From: Lichenicoccus sp964235615
Lineage (GTDB): Bacteria; Pseudomonadota; Alphaproteobacteria; Acetobacterales; Acetobacteraceae
Length of the DNA stretch: 20,578 nucleotides
Direction: 5' to 3'
NCBI GenBank assembly: GCA_964235615.1
Contig: CAXSEE010000061.1
Coordinates: 1 to 20,578, forward strand
The notes beneath the pieces were generated by a model. The model made no database searches. It was not told the origin of the DNA and saw only the letters and a list, made by a program, of their open reading frames with translations. Numbering within the stretch: position 1 is the stretch's first letter; every line of letters begins with the position of its first letter. Position numbers and translations under genes: made by a program. Positions 14,056 to 20,578 of the stretch are shown piece after piece.

Positions 14056-15597
14056 TCAGCTTACGACGGCCTCGCCGGAGGCAGCCATGATCTCTTCCTT
14101 CAAGACATCAGGCCCGAACTCGGCCGATATCCTGCCCCTGCGCATGACGACGATCCTGTGCGCGATGCTCAGGCACTCCTGGACTTCCGACGTCGAGAAC
14201 ACCACTGCGAGCCCCTGCGCCGCCTTTTCCGCCAGCAGCCTGAAGACTTCCGCCTTGGCGCCAACGTCGATGCCGCGGCTGGGCTCGTCCAGCAGAAGAA
14301 CCTTGGGATTGGTTGCCAGCATCTTGCCGATGACGACTTTCTGCTGGTTGCCGCCGGAGAGCGAGCCTATGGAGGCGCCGCCGCCCGCTGTCTTGATGTG
14401 GACGTTGCGGATGGACTTTTCGACCAGCGTCCGTTCGAGCGACCGGGACGTCAGCACCCGTTTGATGAAGGTGCCGATGCTCGCGAGCGAGAGATTCTCG
14501 CCCACGGACATCGTCTGCACCAAGCCGTCGCGCTGGCGATCCTCGGGCACCAGCGCGAGGCCCCTGGCGATGCGGTCGGCAATGCTCAATCCCGCAACCG
14601 GCCTGCTTTCGAGAAGAACCTGGCCACCGGCCATCGGCACTCGCCCGGCTACGGCCTCCAGCAGCTCCGTACGTCCGGCACCCATCAGGCCGTAGATGCA
14701 GACGATCTCGCCGACCCGCACGTCGAGCGAAAGATGGTCGACCACCAGGCCCGACTTCGTCGTATCGGCCACGCAGACATCGTCGATCGACAGGATGACG
14801 TCGCCGAATGCGTAGCCGGTCGGCGGGGATCCACGATCGAAATGTTCGCCCACCATCTTGTGGACGATCCACTGGAGGTCGATGTCCTTTGCCTCGGCCG
14901 TTGCCGTGATCGTCCCGTCACGAAGCACCACCGCGTAATCGGTGATCTGCAACGCCTCCTCGAGATGATGCGAGATATAGACGATGGACACGCCGCGGCC
15001 GGTCAGGTCGCGGATCACCTTGAACAACACCTCGACCTCGGTGGCGCTCAGCGCGGACGTCGGTTCGTCCATGATCAGGATCCGGGCATCCACCGAGAGT
15101 GCCCGCGCGATCTCGACGATCTGCTGCTGTCCCAGACGCAGATCCTCCACCAGGGTCATCGGGTCGATGTCCTCTTCGAGCTCGGCCATCAGCGCTTTCG
15201 TCTGGCGGGCCTCCTCGGCGAAGTCGACGCCGCTCGACGCGTGACGCAGCTCCCGTCCCAGAAAGATGTTGTCACGGACAGTAAGGTTGGGGGCGAGGCT
15301 CAACTCCTGGTGGATGATCGAGATGCCGTGATCGCGTGCCTCCACCGTGGAGGAGAAGGTGACGAGACGGCCATCGAGCTCGATGTCTCCCGAAGTCGGC
15401 GTGATCACGCCGGACAGGATCTTCATCAGGGTCGATTTGCCCGCGCCATTCTCGCCGAACAGCGTGGTGACCTTGCCGCGGTGTATGTCGAAGTTCACGC
15501 CCTTGAGGGCGTGCGTGCTGCCATACAGCTTGGCGACGTTCCGTGCCGAAAGCACCGCACTTCCGACCGGCGATCCGGTTTCCAGCGACAGGCTCAC
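14056..15597 (-). CDS. Sugar ABC transporter ATP-binding protein, two nucleotide-binding domains (RbsA-like)
   Basis: The ATPase of the importer is 513 aa with duplicated ATP-binding domains. Domain 1 has Walker A GENGAGKST (48-56), Q97, a variant signature LGQQQ (155-159), Walker B ILIMDEPT (173-180) and H210. Domain 2 has the degenerate Walker A GLMGAGRTE (303-311) normal for this family, LSGGNQQK (413-420) and VLLLDEPSRGID. The start is GTG, and its bases overlap the stop of the DUF2291 gene (GTGA), so translation is coupled. The first-domain signature lacks the usual LSGG serine (LRLGQ), which is tolerated in sugar ATPases. It works with the permease and receptor that follow. Confidence 0.95.
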   Translation of the reverse strand: MSLSLETGSPVGSAVLSARNVAKLYGSTHALKGVNFDIHRGKVTTLFGENGAGKSTLMKILSGVITPTSGDIELDGRLVTFSSTVEARDHGISIIHQELSLAPNLTVRDNIFLGRELRHASSGVDFAEEARQTKALMAELEEDIDPMTLVEDLRLGQQQIVEIARALSVDARILIMDEPTSALSATEVEVLFKVIRDLTGRGVSIVYISHHLEEALQITDYAVVLRDGTITATAEAKDIDLQWIVHKMVGEHFDRGSPPTGYAFGDVILSIDDVCVADTTKSGLVVDHLSLDVRVGEIVCIYGLMGAGRTELLEAVAGRVPMAGGQVLLESRPVAGLSIADRIARGLALVPEDRQRDGLVQTMSVGENLSLASIGTFIKRVLTSRSLERTLVEKSIRNVHIKTAGGGASIGSLSGGNQQKVVIGKMLATNPKVLLLDEPSRGIDVGAKAEVFRLLAEKAAQGLAVVFSTSEVQECLSIAHRIVVMRRGRISAEFGPDVLKEEIMAASGEAVVS

Positions 15598-16229
15598 CGG
15601 ACGTCCAGCTTCACCGGAGTGACCAGCCAGGTTCCCGGGTCGGTCAACTGGAACACGCCGACGGCCGCTATGGTTTTTCCGGAGAGATTGCCGGCGTCGA
15701 TCTTCGAGAGGACCGCCGTCTTCATCTCCTTGTTCAAGGCCGATCCAGCATTCTGGTATTCGATCTGGTTGCTGAACTGCCCGAACGTGACCAGACCGGT
15801 GCCATCACGCAAGTCCGTCCCGACGATCGCGGGGCCGGTCTGCACGGTGATGTGTATCGTATCGGGAACCCCGGGAACGGCGACGTCGTAGACCCCGGAG
15901 TCCTGCTTGCCGAACTTTCCGGTGAACTTGACCGAGAACTCCGGACCCGCATCCGCCGCGATACCATACTGCTTCTCCGCCGCAGCCTGATCCTTGCCCA
16001 CCGAAGCTGCCAGGGTTGCGGCATCGACGGCACGGCTCTCGATGGCAGCCTGCAATTTCGGAAACTCGGTCTTGCCGTATGTTGCCGGCGAGAAGACGTC
16101 GGACTGGACATCCATGGCAGAACCGATCCTGACGACCTTGGTGTCCAGCGCCATGGCGACGAGCACGATAAGAACCGTGCCCGAAGCCAGAACCAGCCGA
16201 GTGTTCGATTTGCCGCTTCGGCTTGCCAT
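15594..16229 (-). CDS. DUF2291-family membrane-anchored periplasmic protein
   Basis: The 211-aa protein has one N-terminal hydrophobic segment (about 11-28, LVLASGTVLIVLVAMAL) and a globular periplasmic part. The latter contains the conserved-looking SDVFSPATYG, a central beta-rich region (VYDVAVPGVPDTIHITVQTGPAIVGTDLRDGTGLVTFGQF) and NQIEYQNAGSALN. This resembles DUF2291, a family of unknown function commonly encoded beside ribose-type ABC transporters. Many members are described as lipoproteins, but here no lipobox cysteine is present, so it is probably held by an uncleaved signal anchor. It lies 8 bases after the dehydrogenase gene and overlaps the ATPase start by 4 bases, so it is an integral operon member, perhaps assisting uptake. 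Confidence 0.85.
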   Translation of the reverse strand: MASRSGKSNTRLVLASGTVLIVLVAMALDTKVVRIGSAMDVQSDVFSPATYGKTEFPKLQAAIESRAVDAATLAASVGKDQAAAEKQYGIAADAGPEFSVKFTGKFGKQDSGVYDVAVPGVPDTIHITVQTGPAIVGTDLRDGTGLVTFGQFSNQIEYQNAGSALNKEMKTAVLSKIDAGNLSGKTIAAVGVFQLTDPGTWLVTPVKLDVR

Positions 16230-16237
16230 GGCTCGCG

Positions 16238-17356
16238 CTATGCCGGGATCAGGACGATCTTGATCGAGCCTTCACCCTTCTTCATCAACTCGAAGCCGTG
16301 TGCGAACTCGCTGAGCGGCAGCGTGTGCGTGACTACCCCCTCGGTGGGCAGGCGGCCGTCACCGATCGCGGCGATGGTGAGCGGGTAGCAGTATGGCCCG
16401 AGATGCGCGCCGTATAGATCGAGCTGCTTGCGGTCGCTGATGATCGACCAGTCGGCGGTCACCTCGTGGCCGAACACCGAGAACTCGACGAAGCGGCCGA
16501 GCTTGCGGATCATGTTCAGGCCCTGGGTGACGCTGGCCTCGTGGCCGGTCGCTTCGATATAGACGTCGCAGCCATAGCCCTCGGTCATCTCCTTGACCGC
16601 GCGGACCACGTCCTCCTTGAACGGGTTCATGACGATGTCGGCGCCGAACTTCTTCGCCAGGTCGAGCCGGTCCTGCTTGCCGTCGAGCACGATCAGCTTG
16701 GACGGGTTCTTCAGCCGCGCGGCGCCGACCATGCCGAGGCCGAGTGGCCCCGCGCCGGACAGCACCACCACGTCGTCGAGCTGGATCAGGCCGCGATTGA
16801 CCGCGTGCACCGAGCAGGCATAGGGCTCGACCAGCACCGCCTTTTCCATCGGGATCGAGTCCGGGACCTTGTAGGTGCGGCTCTCCTTGGGGAAGCGCAT
16901 GTATTTCGCCATGGCGCCGTTGACGTTCTTCTGGAAGCCGTACACATCGTGCCGCTCGCACATCCAGTATTCGCCGCGCGTGCAGTAGCGGCAATGCTCG
17001 CAGGGCACGATCTGCTCGGAGATCAGCCGGTCGCCGATCTTGAACTGGTTCTTGCGAGCGACGTTCTCGCCGACTTCGACGGCGCGGCCGATGAACTCGT
17101 GGCCGGGGATCATCGGCGCCTTGACGTAGCGGGCCTGACCTTTGTTGTCGCCCCAGAAGGAGGGCGCGCCGCCGAACGTCTTGATGTCGCTGGCGCAGAT
17201 GCCGCAGGCCTCGACCTCGATGATGATGTCGTCAGGACCCGCGCGCGGCACCGCGACTTCCTCTAAGCGGTAGTCGCCGGGCGCATAGGCGACGACGGCG
17301 GTCATGCGCTCGGGAAGATCGACCTTGTTGCCGGCGGCGGGAGAGAGCGTATCCAT
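16238..17356 (-). CDS. eltD: Zinc-dependent polyol dehydrogenase, likely erythritol/L-threitol dehydrogenase
   Basis: This cytosolic medium-chain dehydrogenase, 372 aa, should oxidise a polyol to a ketose with NAD(P)+. The catalytic zinc site is C54 (GICASD), H86-E87 (GHEF) and E177. The structural zinc site has C119, C122, C125 and C133. The nucleotide fold has GAGPLGLG (201-208), with D225 at the end of the second strand favouring NAD+. The long matches I recall to mycobacterial erythritol/L-threitol dehydrogenase (PSFWGD, SEQIVPCEHC, VYGFQKNVNGAMA, DWSIISD, GAHLGPYCYP, KIVLIPA-type end) support this subfamily over sorbitol or threonine dehydrogenase. AAGGAA lies 7 bases before the ATG. It follows dhaL by 21 bases. 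The product would be erythrulose, substrate for the DAK-type kinase encoded upstream. Confidence 0.84.
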   Translation of the reverse strand: MDTLSPAAGNKVDLPERMTAVVAYAPGDYRLEEVAVPRAGPDDIIIEVEACGICASDIKTFGGAPSFWGDNKGQARYVKAPMIPGHEFIGRAVEVGENVARKNQFKIGDRLISEQIVPCEHCRYCTRGEYWMCERHDVYGFQKNVNGAMAKYMRFPKESRTYKVPDSIPMEKAVLVEPYACSVHAVNRGLIQLDDVVVLSGAGPLGLGMVGAARLKNPSKLIVLDGKQDRLDLAKKFGADIVMNPFKEDVVRAVKEMTEGYGCDVYIEATGHEASVTQGLNMIRKLGRFVEFSVFGHEVTADWSIISDRKQLDLYGAHLGPYCYPLTIAAIGDGRLPTEGVVTHTLPLSEFAHGFELMKKGEGSIKIVLIPA

Positions 17357-17377
17357 CGATGATTTCCTTCGATGTGA

Positions 17378-18025
17378 TCAGATGGTTTTCAGATGGGTCA
17401 GCAGGCCTTCGGCCAAAGCCTGCAGGATCAGGTTGCAGGAGGTGGCGCCGGCATCGAGATGGCCGCGCGAGCGCTCGCCGAGGCGCGCGGCGCGGCCGAG
17501 CTTGGCTACCATCTCGCGTGTCGACTCCAGGCCTGTTGCCGACGCCTGCTGCAACGCCTGCAGGCAGGCCGCGAAGTCGTGCCCGTCTGCGACGGCGGCG
17601 TCGTAGGCGACGCGGGCGGGCGTGAGCACGTCGATCAGGGTCTTGTCGCCAGGCTTGGCCTCGCCGAGATCGGTGATGGCGCTCTCGCCGGCCTGCAGCA
17701 TGGTCGCGAGCCGATCGCGGTCGATGCTGTCGGTGCCGTCCAGCGCGTCGGCCATCTCGACGAAGAACGAGCCGTACAAGGGCCCCATCGAGCCGCCGAT
17801 ATCGCCGAGCAGGGTGTCGCCGATCATCGCGAAGCCTTCTCGCAGGTCGAAATCCTTGCCCGACAGCCGCTCGGTGACCAGACGAAAGCCCTTGGCCATG
17901 TTGATGCCGTGGTCACCATCTCCGGTGGCGCCGTCGATCTCGCCCAGCAGCGCCTGGTTCTCGATGATCGACGAGGCGATCGCGAGGGTCACGGGCGCTG
18001 CGTCCTTGAGCGTGATGGTTTGCAT
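17378..18025 (-). CDS. dhaL: DAK-family kinase, nucleotide-binding subunit (DhaL-like)
   Basis: This is the nucleotide-binding half of a two-subunit dihydroxyacetone-type kinase, 215 aa, an all-helical DAK2 domain. D31, D36 and D38 in DGATGDGDHG hold the two magnesium ions and the nucleotide phosphates. GDIGGSMGPLYGSFF (74-88), GDKTLIDVL and ARLGERSRGHLDAGATS complete the fold. AGGGAGGAA stands about 8 bases upstream of the ATG. It starts 13 bases after dhaK. In E. coli this subunit carries tightly bound ADP that is rephosphorylated by DhaM, but no DhaM is seen here, so direct use of ATP is possible. By context the phosphate acceptor is probably erythrulose rather than dihydroxyacetone. Confidence 0.92.
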   Translation of the reverse strand: MQTITLKDAAPVTLAIASSIIENQALLGEIDGATGDGDHGINMAKGFRLVTERLSGKDFDLREGFAMIGDTLLGDIGGSMGPLYGSFFVEMADALDGTDSIDRDRLATMLQAGESAITDLGEAKPGDKTLIDVLTPARVAYDAAVADGHDFAACLQALQQASATGLESTREMVAKLGRAARLGERSRGHLDAGATSCNLILQALAEGLLTHLKTI

Positions 18026-18038
18026 CGCGCGTTCCTCC

Positions 18039-19040
18039 CTAGCCTGCCACGGTCAAGCCGATCGACCGCGCCGGCGCACGCAACAGGCGGTCGAGCTCGG
18101 CATCGAGGCGGGTGACGGTGACCGATACGCCGGACATCTCCAGCGACGTGAAGTAATTGCCGACCAAGCGATGCCGCGGGGTGATGTTCCGTGCCCGCAG
18201 CATCTCGTCGACATGGCCGTAGAGCAGATACAGCTCCATCAGCGGCGTTGCCCCGAGTCCGGAGACCAGCACGCTGACGTCCTCGCCCTCGAACGCCAGA
18301 TCAGCGAGGATGCGCTCCAGCATCATGCCGGCCATCTCCTTCGCCGGAGCCACCGGCAGGATGGCGATGCCATGCTCGCCATGATGGCCGATGCCGACCT
18401 CCATCATGCCGGGCTCGATCGAGAAGTTCGGCTTGCCGGCAGCAGGGATCGTGCAGGCGGACAGGCCGATGCCGATCGAGCGGGTGTTGTCGATGGCTTT
18501 TTGCGCGGCGGCGATGACGGTGTCGAGATCGCCTCCCTCGGCCGCACGCGCGCCGCCGGCTTTCCACATCAGGATCTCGCCGGCGACACCGCGCCGCTTG
18601 TCGGCTTCCTCGCGGGGCGCGGAGGCGACGTCGTCGTTGGCGATCACCGTCTTGACGGCCAGCCCGTCCTTGGCCGCGAGCCGCACCGCCATCTTCACGT
18701 TCATGTTGTCGCCGGCATAGTTGCCATACAGGCAGGCGACTCCCTGTCCGCCGTCGGCCTCGCGGAAGGCCGCGTCGAAGCTTTTCGCGGTGGGGGAGGC
18801 GAACACCTCGCCGATCGCCACGGCATCGACCAGGCCGGGTCCGACATAGCCCAGGAATGCCGGCTCATGGCCCGATCCGCCGCCGGTCACGATGCCGACG
18901 CGGCCCTTGGCGCCGTCACCCGCCACGCGCAGCACGCGGGGATGGCCGGTCGCGGCGAGCAGGTCGGGATGGGCCGCCAGCACGCCACGGATGCTGTCCT
19001 CGGTGACCTGGTCCGGATCGTCGATCACGCGGTTCAACAT
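18039..19040 (-). CDS. dhaK: DAK-family kinase, substrate-binding subunit (DhaK-like; probable erythrulose kinase)
   Basis: The 333-aa DAK1 domain covalently binds a small ketose as a hemiaminal to a histidine and presents it for phosphorylation by the DhaL subunit. Active-site residues are visible: H58 in GGGSGHEP (53-60), D111 in GNYAGDNMN, and the substrate-binding H220 in MEVGIGHHGEHG. This last block differs from the GIHGEPG of E. coli DhaK by having extra histidines on either side, perhaps reflecting a larger C4 substrate. The C-terminal half has SGLGATPLMELYLLYG and NYFTSLEMSGVSVT. Upstream of the ATG is a GGGGGAG ribosome site. It is the first gene of the polyol operon, facing the SorC regulator across 169 bases. 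Confidence 0.92.
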   Translation of the reverse strand: MLNRVIDDPDQVTEDSIRGVLAAHPDLLAATGHPRVLRVAGDGAKGRVGIVTGGGSGHEPAFLGYVGPGLVDAVAIGEVFASPTAKSFDAAFREADGGQGVACLYGNYAGDNMNVKMAVRLAAKDGLAVKTVIANDDVASAPREEADKRRGVAGEILMWKAGGARAAEGGDLDTVIAAAQKAIDNTRSIGIGLSACTIPAAGKPNFSIEPGMMEVGIGHHGEHGIAILPVAPAKEMAGMMLERILADLAFEGEDVSVLVSGLGATPLMELYLLYGHVDEMLRARNITPRHRLVGNYFTSLEMSGVSVTVTRLDAELDRLLRAPARSIGLTVAG

Positions 19041-19095
19041 GGCTGCTTGCTCCCCCCCTGCTGTTGGGCGGAGAATGAGATCCGGTGTGAACAGA

Positions 19096-19101
19096 TGTCA
19101 A
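19096..19101 (-). promoter_or_regulatory. -35 element of the probable dhaK operon promoter
   Basis: A perfect TTGACA on the minus strand, 55 bases before the dhaK start. With 17-18 bp spacing only a weak -10 (CATTCT or TCATTC, about 19072-19078) is available, as is common in high-GC alphaproteobacteria. Confidence 0.5.
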
Positions 19102-19105
19102 GCCT

Positions 19106-19121
19106 GTGCGCACTTGCGCAC
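19106..19121. promoter_or_regulatory. Palindromic operator candidate in the dhaK/regulator intergenic region
   Basis: GTGCGCA-CT-TGCGCAC is a near-perfect dyad with 7-base arms, four bases upstream of the TTGACA of the dhaK promoter. TGAACAGAT (19088-19096) and TGAACAAAT (19161-19169) are similar half-sites in the same region, and ACATCT (19188-19193) with AGATGT (19208-19213) form another inverted repeat. A SorC-family tetramer typically binds such multiple sites. Which one is the true operator is not determined. Confidence 0.5.
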
Positions 19122-19209
19122 TACCAGTTTACGGTGGATAACTCGACAAATGGCCATTGATGAACAAATCGAGAAATAAATGGCCGAACATCTGCGCATG
19201 CAAGTATAG

Positions 19210-20307
19210 ATGTGCGAGCAAATGAGCATCACAATGGACATTGTGCATCGCAAAAACTTGGACGAGCCGATCGTGCTCGATGCCGACGAGCCTCTGCAGC
19301 CGCGCAGCACGTCGCATCGCGTGGCGCGCGCGCAGGACAGGAACGACGTTCGGACCGAGACCCTGCTCGAGATCGCCGCCCTGTATTATTATGAAGACGT
19401 GACGCAGGAGGCGTTGTCGCAGCGCTTCTCGATGTCACGGGCCAAGATCGGCCGCCTGCTGAAGCGCGCGCGCGCCGATGGGTTGGTCGAGATCCGCGTG
19501 CATCAGCCGCCGTCGGTCGGAGCCGAGCTGGAGCGGGAGTTCATCCGCCGCTTCGGCATCGACCGACTGCTGGTCTCGATCGATCATCGCGATGCGGACG
19601 CGCAGCGCAACGCGGTGGCGGCATTGGTGGCGTCGCACCTTGAGCGGGTACTGACCGATGGCAGCATCGTCGCCGTCGGCATGGGACGCAACGTCGCCGC
19701 GGTGGCGGACTCCCTGATTGCGCGGCCGCGCGCCGGCGTGACGTTCGTCTGCGCCATCGGCGGCTCGCTGCGTGCCGGCGAGCATATGAACCCCGACCAT
19801 ATCTGCCGGCGGCTGGCGGCCCGTTTCGGCGGCGAGAGCGAGACGTTGTATGCGCCCGCCCTGGTCACCAACGCCGAGCTGCGGGCCGAGCTCTATCGCA
19901 ACGACACCGTCAAGCTGACGCTCGACCGCGCGCGGCGCGCCGACATCGCGCTGATCGGCGTGGGCGACCTGTCCGAGGACAGCAACATGGTCCGCATGGG
20001 CTGGTTCACGCCAAAGGAGATCGCCGAGGCGAGGCTGGCCGGCACCATTGGCGACACCATGGGCTACGACTTCATCGACATCCACGGGCGCCCCGCGGAC
20101 ACCGGCATGCAGGGCCGGGTGATCGGCCTGTCCCGCGGTGACCTGGAGCGGATCCCCGACGTGATCGCGATCGCCAGCGAGAACACCAAGGCCGCCGCGA
20201 TCCTGGGCGCCCTGCGGACGCGCGCGATCGACACCCTGGCGACCTCCTTTACCAACGCCCACACCATCCTGCGCCTGGATGACGCGACCTCGCCGCAGCA
20301 CTCCTAG
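19210..20307 (+). CDS. SorC/EryD-family sugar-sensing transcriptional regulator
   Basis: The protein is 365 aa from the first ATG. A helix-turn-helix at about 65-86 (TQEALSQRFSMSRAKIGRLLKRA) is followed by the SorC sugar-phosphate-binding domain (about 105-355), with VAVGMGRNVAAVADSL, VTFVCAIGGSLRAGEHMNPD, IALIGVGDLSEDSNM and IAIASENTKAAAILGALRT. Family members such as EryD repress polyol operons and are relieved by a phosphorylated intermediate. It is transcribed away from dhaK, so control of that operon and of itself is the natural inference. The start is unsure: ATGs at 19210, 19222 and 19234 all lack a clear ribosome site, and a 45-50-residue extension before the helix-turn-helix is longer than usual. 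The effector may be erythrulose phosphate. Confidence 0.93.
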   Translation: MCEQMSITMDIVHRKNLDEPIVLDADEPLQPRSTSHRVARAQDRNDVRTETLLEIAALYYYEDVTQEALSQRFSMSRAKIGRLLKRARADGLVEIRVHQPPSVGAELEREFIRRFGIDRLLVSIDHRDADAQRNAVAALVASHLERVLTDGSIVAVGMGRNVAAVADSLIARPRAGVTFVCAIGGSLRAGEHMNPDHICRRLAARFGGESETLYAPALVTNAELRAELYRNDTVKLTLDRARRADIALIGVGDLSEDSNMVRMGWFTPKEIAEARLAGTIGDTMGYDFIDIHGRPADTGMQGRVIGLSRGDLERIPDVIAIASENTKAAAILGALRTRAIDTLATSFTNAHTILRLDDATSPQHS

Positions 20308-20318
20308 GGCGTCGTTCC

Positions 20319-20578
20319 TTAAGCGGACGCCTTATAGCTGCCGGTTAGCTTCTGATACTGCGCGATCACCTCGTCCGGCGGGCCATCGGCACGGATGCGG
20401 CCGGCTTCCAGCCAGAGCACGCGGGTGCACCAGGTCCGGATCACCGAGACCTGGTGCGACGTCAGCACCATGATCTCGGCGCCACGCACCACGCTCTCCA
20501 GCCTGGTACGCGCCTTGGCCTGGAAGGCGGCGTCGCCGGCCATGAACCATTCATCCATCAGCAGCACCTGCGGCGCGA
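20319..20578 (-). CDS. Polysaccharide-export ABC transporter ATPase (C-terminal part, cut by window edge)
   Basis: The frame is open through the right edge. About 86 C-terminal residues are visible: Walker B region APQVLLMDEWFMAGD, D-loop, then KARTRLESVV, the switch histidine in VLTSHQ, and a C-terminal VLWLEAGRIRADGPPDEVIAQYQK ending at the TAA (20321-20319). The MDEWxxAGD form and short end are typical of Wzt/KpsT/TagH-type ATPases, which power export of O-antigen, capsule or teichoic-acid-like polymers with an ABC-2 permease. Neither the partner permease nor the Walker A region is in this window. It is convergent with the SorC regulator, 11 bases apart, with no visible terminator between. 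It is probably unrelated to the polyol operon. Confidence 0.86.
   Translation of the reverse strand, partial: APQVLLMDEWFMAGDAAFQAKARTRLESVVRGAEIMVLTSHQVSVIRTWCTRVLWLEAGRIRADGPPDEVIAQYQKLTGSYKASA

Noticed and set aside
14158..15891. Plus-strand frame (577 codons) opposite the ABC ATPase
   Set aside because: Antisense to a gene with complete Walker and signature motifs.
19133..19141. DnaA-box-like 9-mer in the dhaK/regulator gap (and another at 6312-6320)
   Set aside because: Each is an isolated one-mismatch site; no clustering, no AT-rich unwinding region and no dnaA/parAB-type neighbours, so no origin is claimed.

Overview
The window is high-GC DNA whose gene content and protein style fit an alphaproteobacterium, most likely near Acetobacteraceae/Rhodospirillales. 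That placement is inferred from protein resemblance and was not tested by a search. A 100-N block at 9761-9860 shows this is a draft scaffold. The first ~350 bases are visibly less GC-rich than the rest and hold the frameshifted 3' end of an unrecognised gene.

Left half. A minus-strand series reads ligD > ku > ahcY > galM (6296 down to 370): the two-protein bacterial non-homologous end-joining system, followed by S-adenosylhomocysteine hydrolase and aldose 1-epimerase. Divergent from ligD, on the plus strand, is an amylo-alpha-1,6-glucosidase/glycogen-debranching-type enzyme. A Phd/YefM-type antitoxin and a PemK/MazF-like toxin follow. Next comes a DipZ-type fusion (CcdA-like membrane domain plus thioredoxin domain), interrupted by the N gap.

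Right half. A tightly packed minus-strand operon runs dhaK > dhaL > zinc polyol dehydrogenase > DUF2291 protein > sugar ABC ATPase > permease > substrate-binding protein > RpiB-family isomerase (19040 down to 11399), with a small lipoprotein gene just after it. A SorC/EryD-type regulator is divergent (19210-20307). The dehydrogenase closely resembles erythritol/L-threitol dehydrogenases (EltD). The isomerase resembles D-erythrulose-4-phosphate isomerase (EryI/DerI) rather than ribose-5-phosphate isomerase. The best reading is a C4-polyol (tetritol) operon: ABC uptake, oxidation to erythrulose, phosphorylation by a two-subunit DAK-family kinase, isomerisation to D-erythrose 4-phosphate and entry to the pentose phosphate pathway. 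Neither an EryH/LerI-type epimerising isomerase nor a DhaM phosphotransfer subunit is in view, so the exact chemistry and phosphate donor remain open.

The right edge holds the C-terminal part of a polysaccharide-export ABC ATPase. The dhaK/regulator intergenic region contains a 7+7 bp palindrome beside a perfect TTGACA -35 element. A strong 9-bp stem-loop lies between the binding-protein and isomerase genes. No RNA genes, CRISPR arrays, insertion sequences or integrases were recognised.
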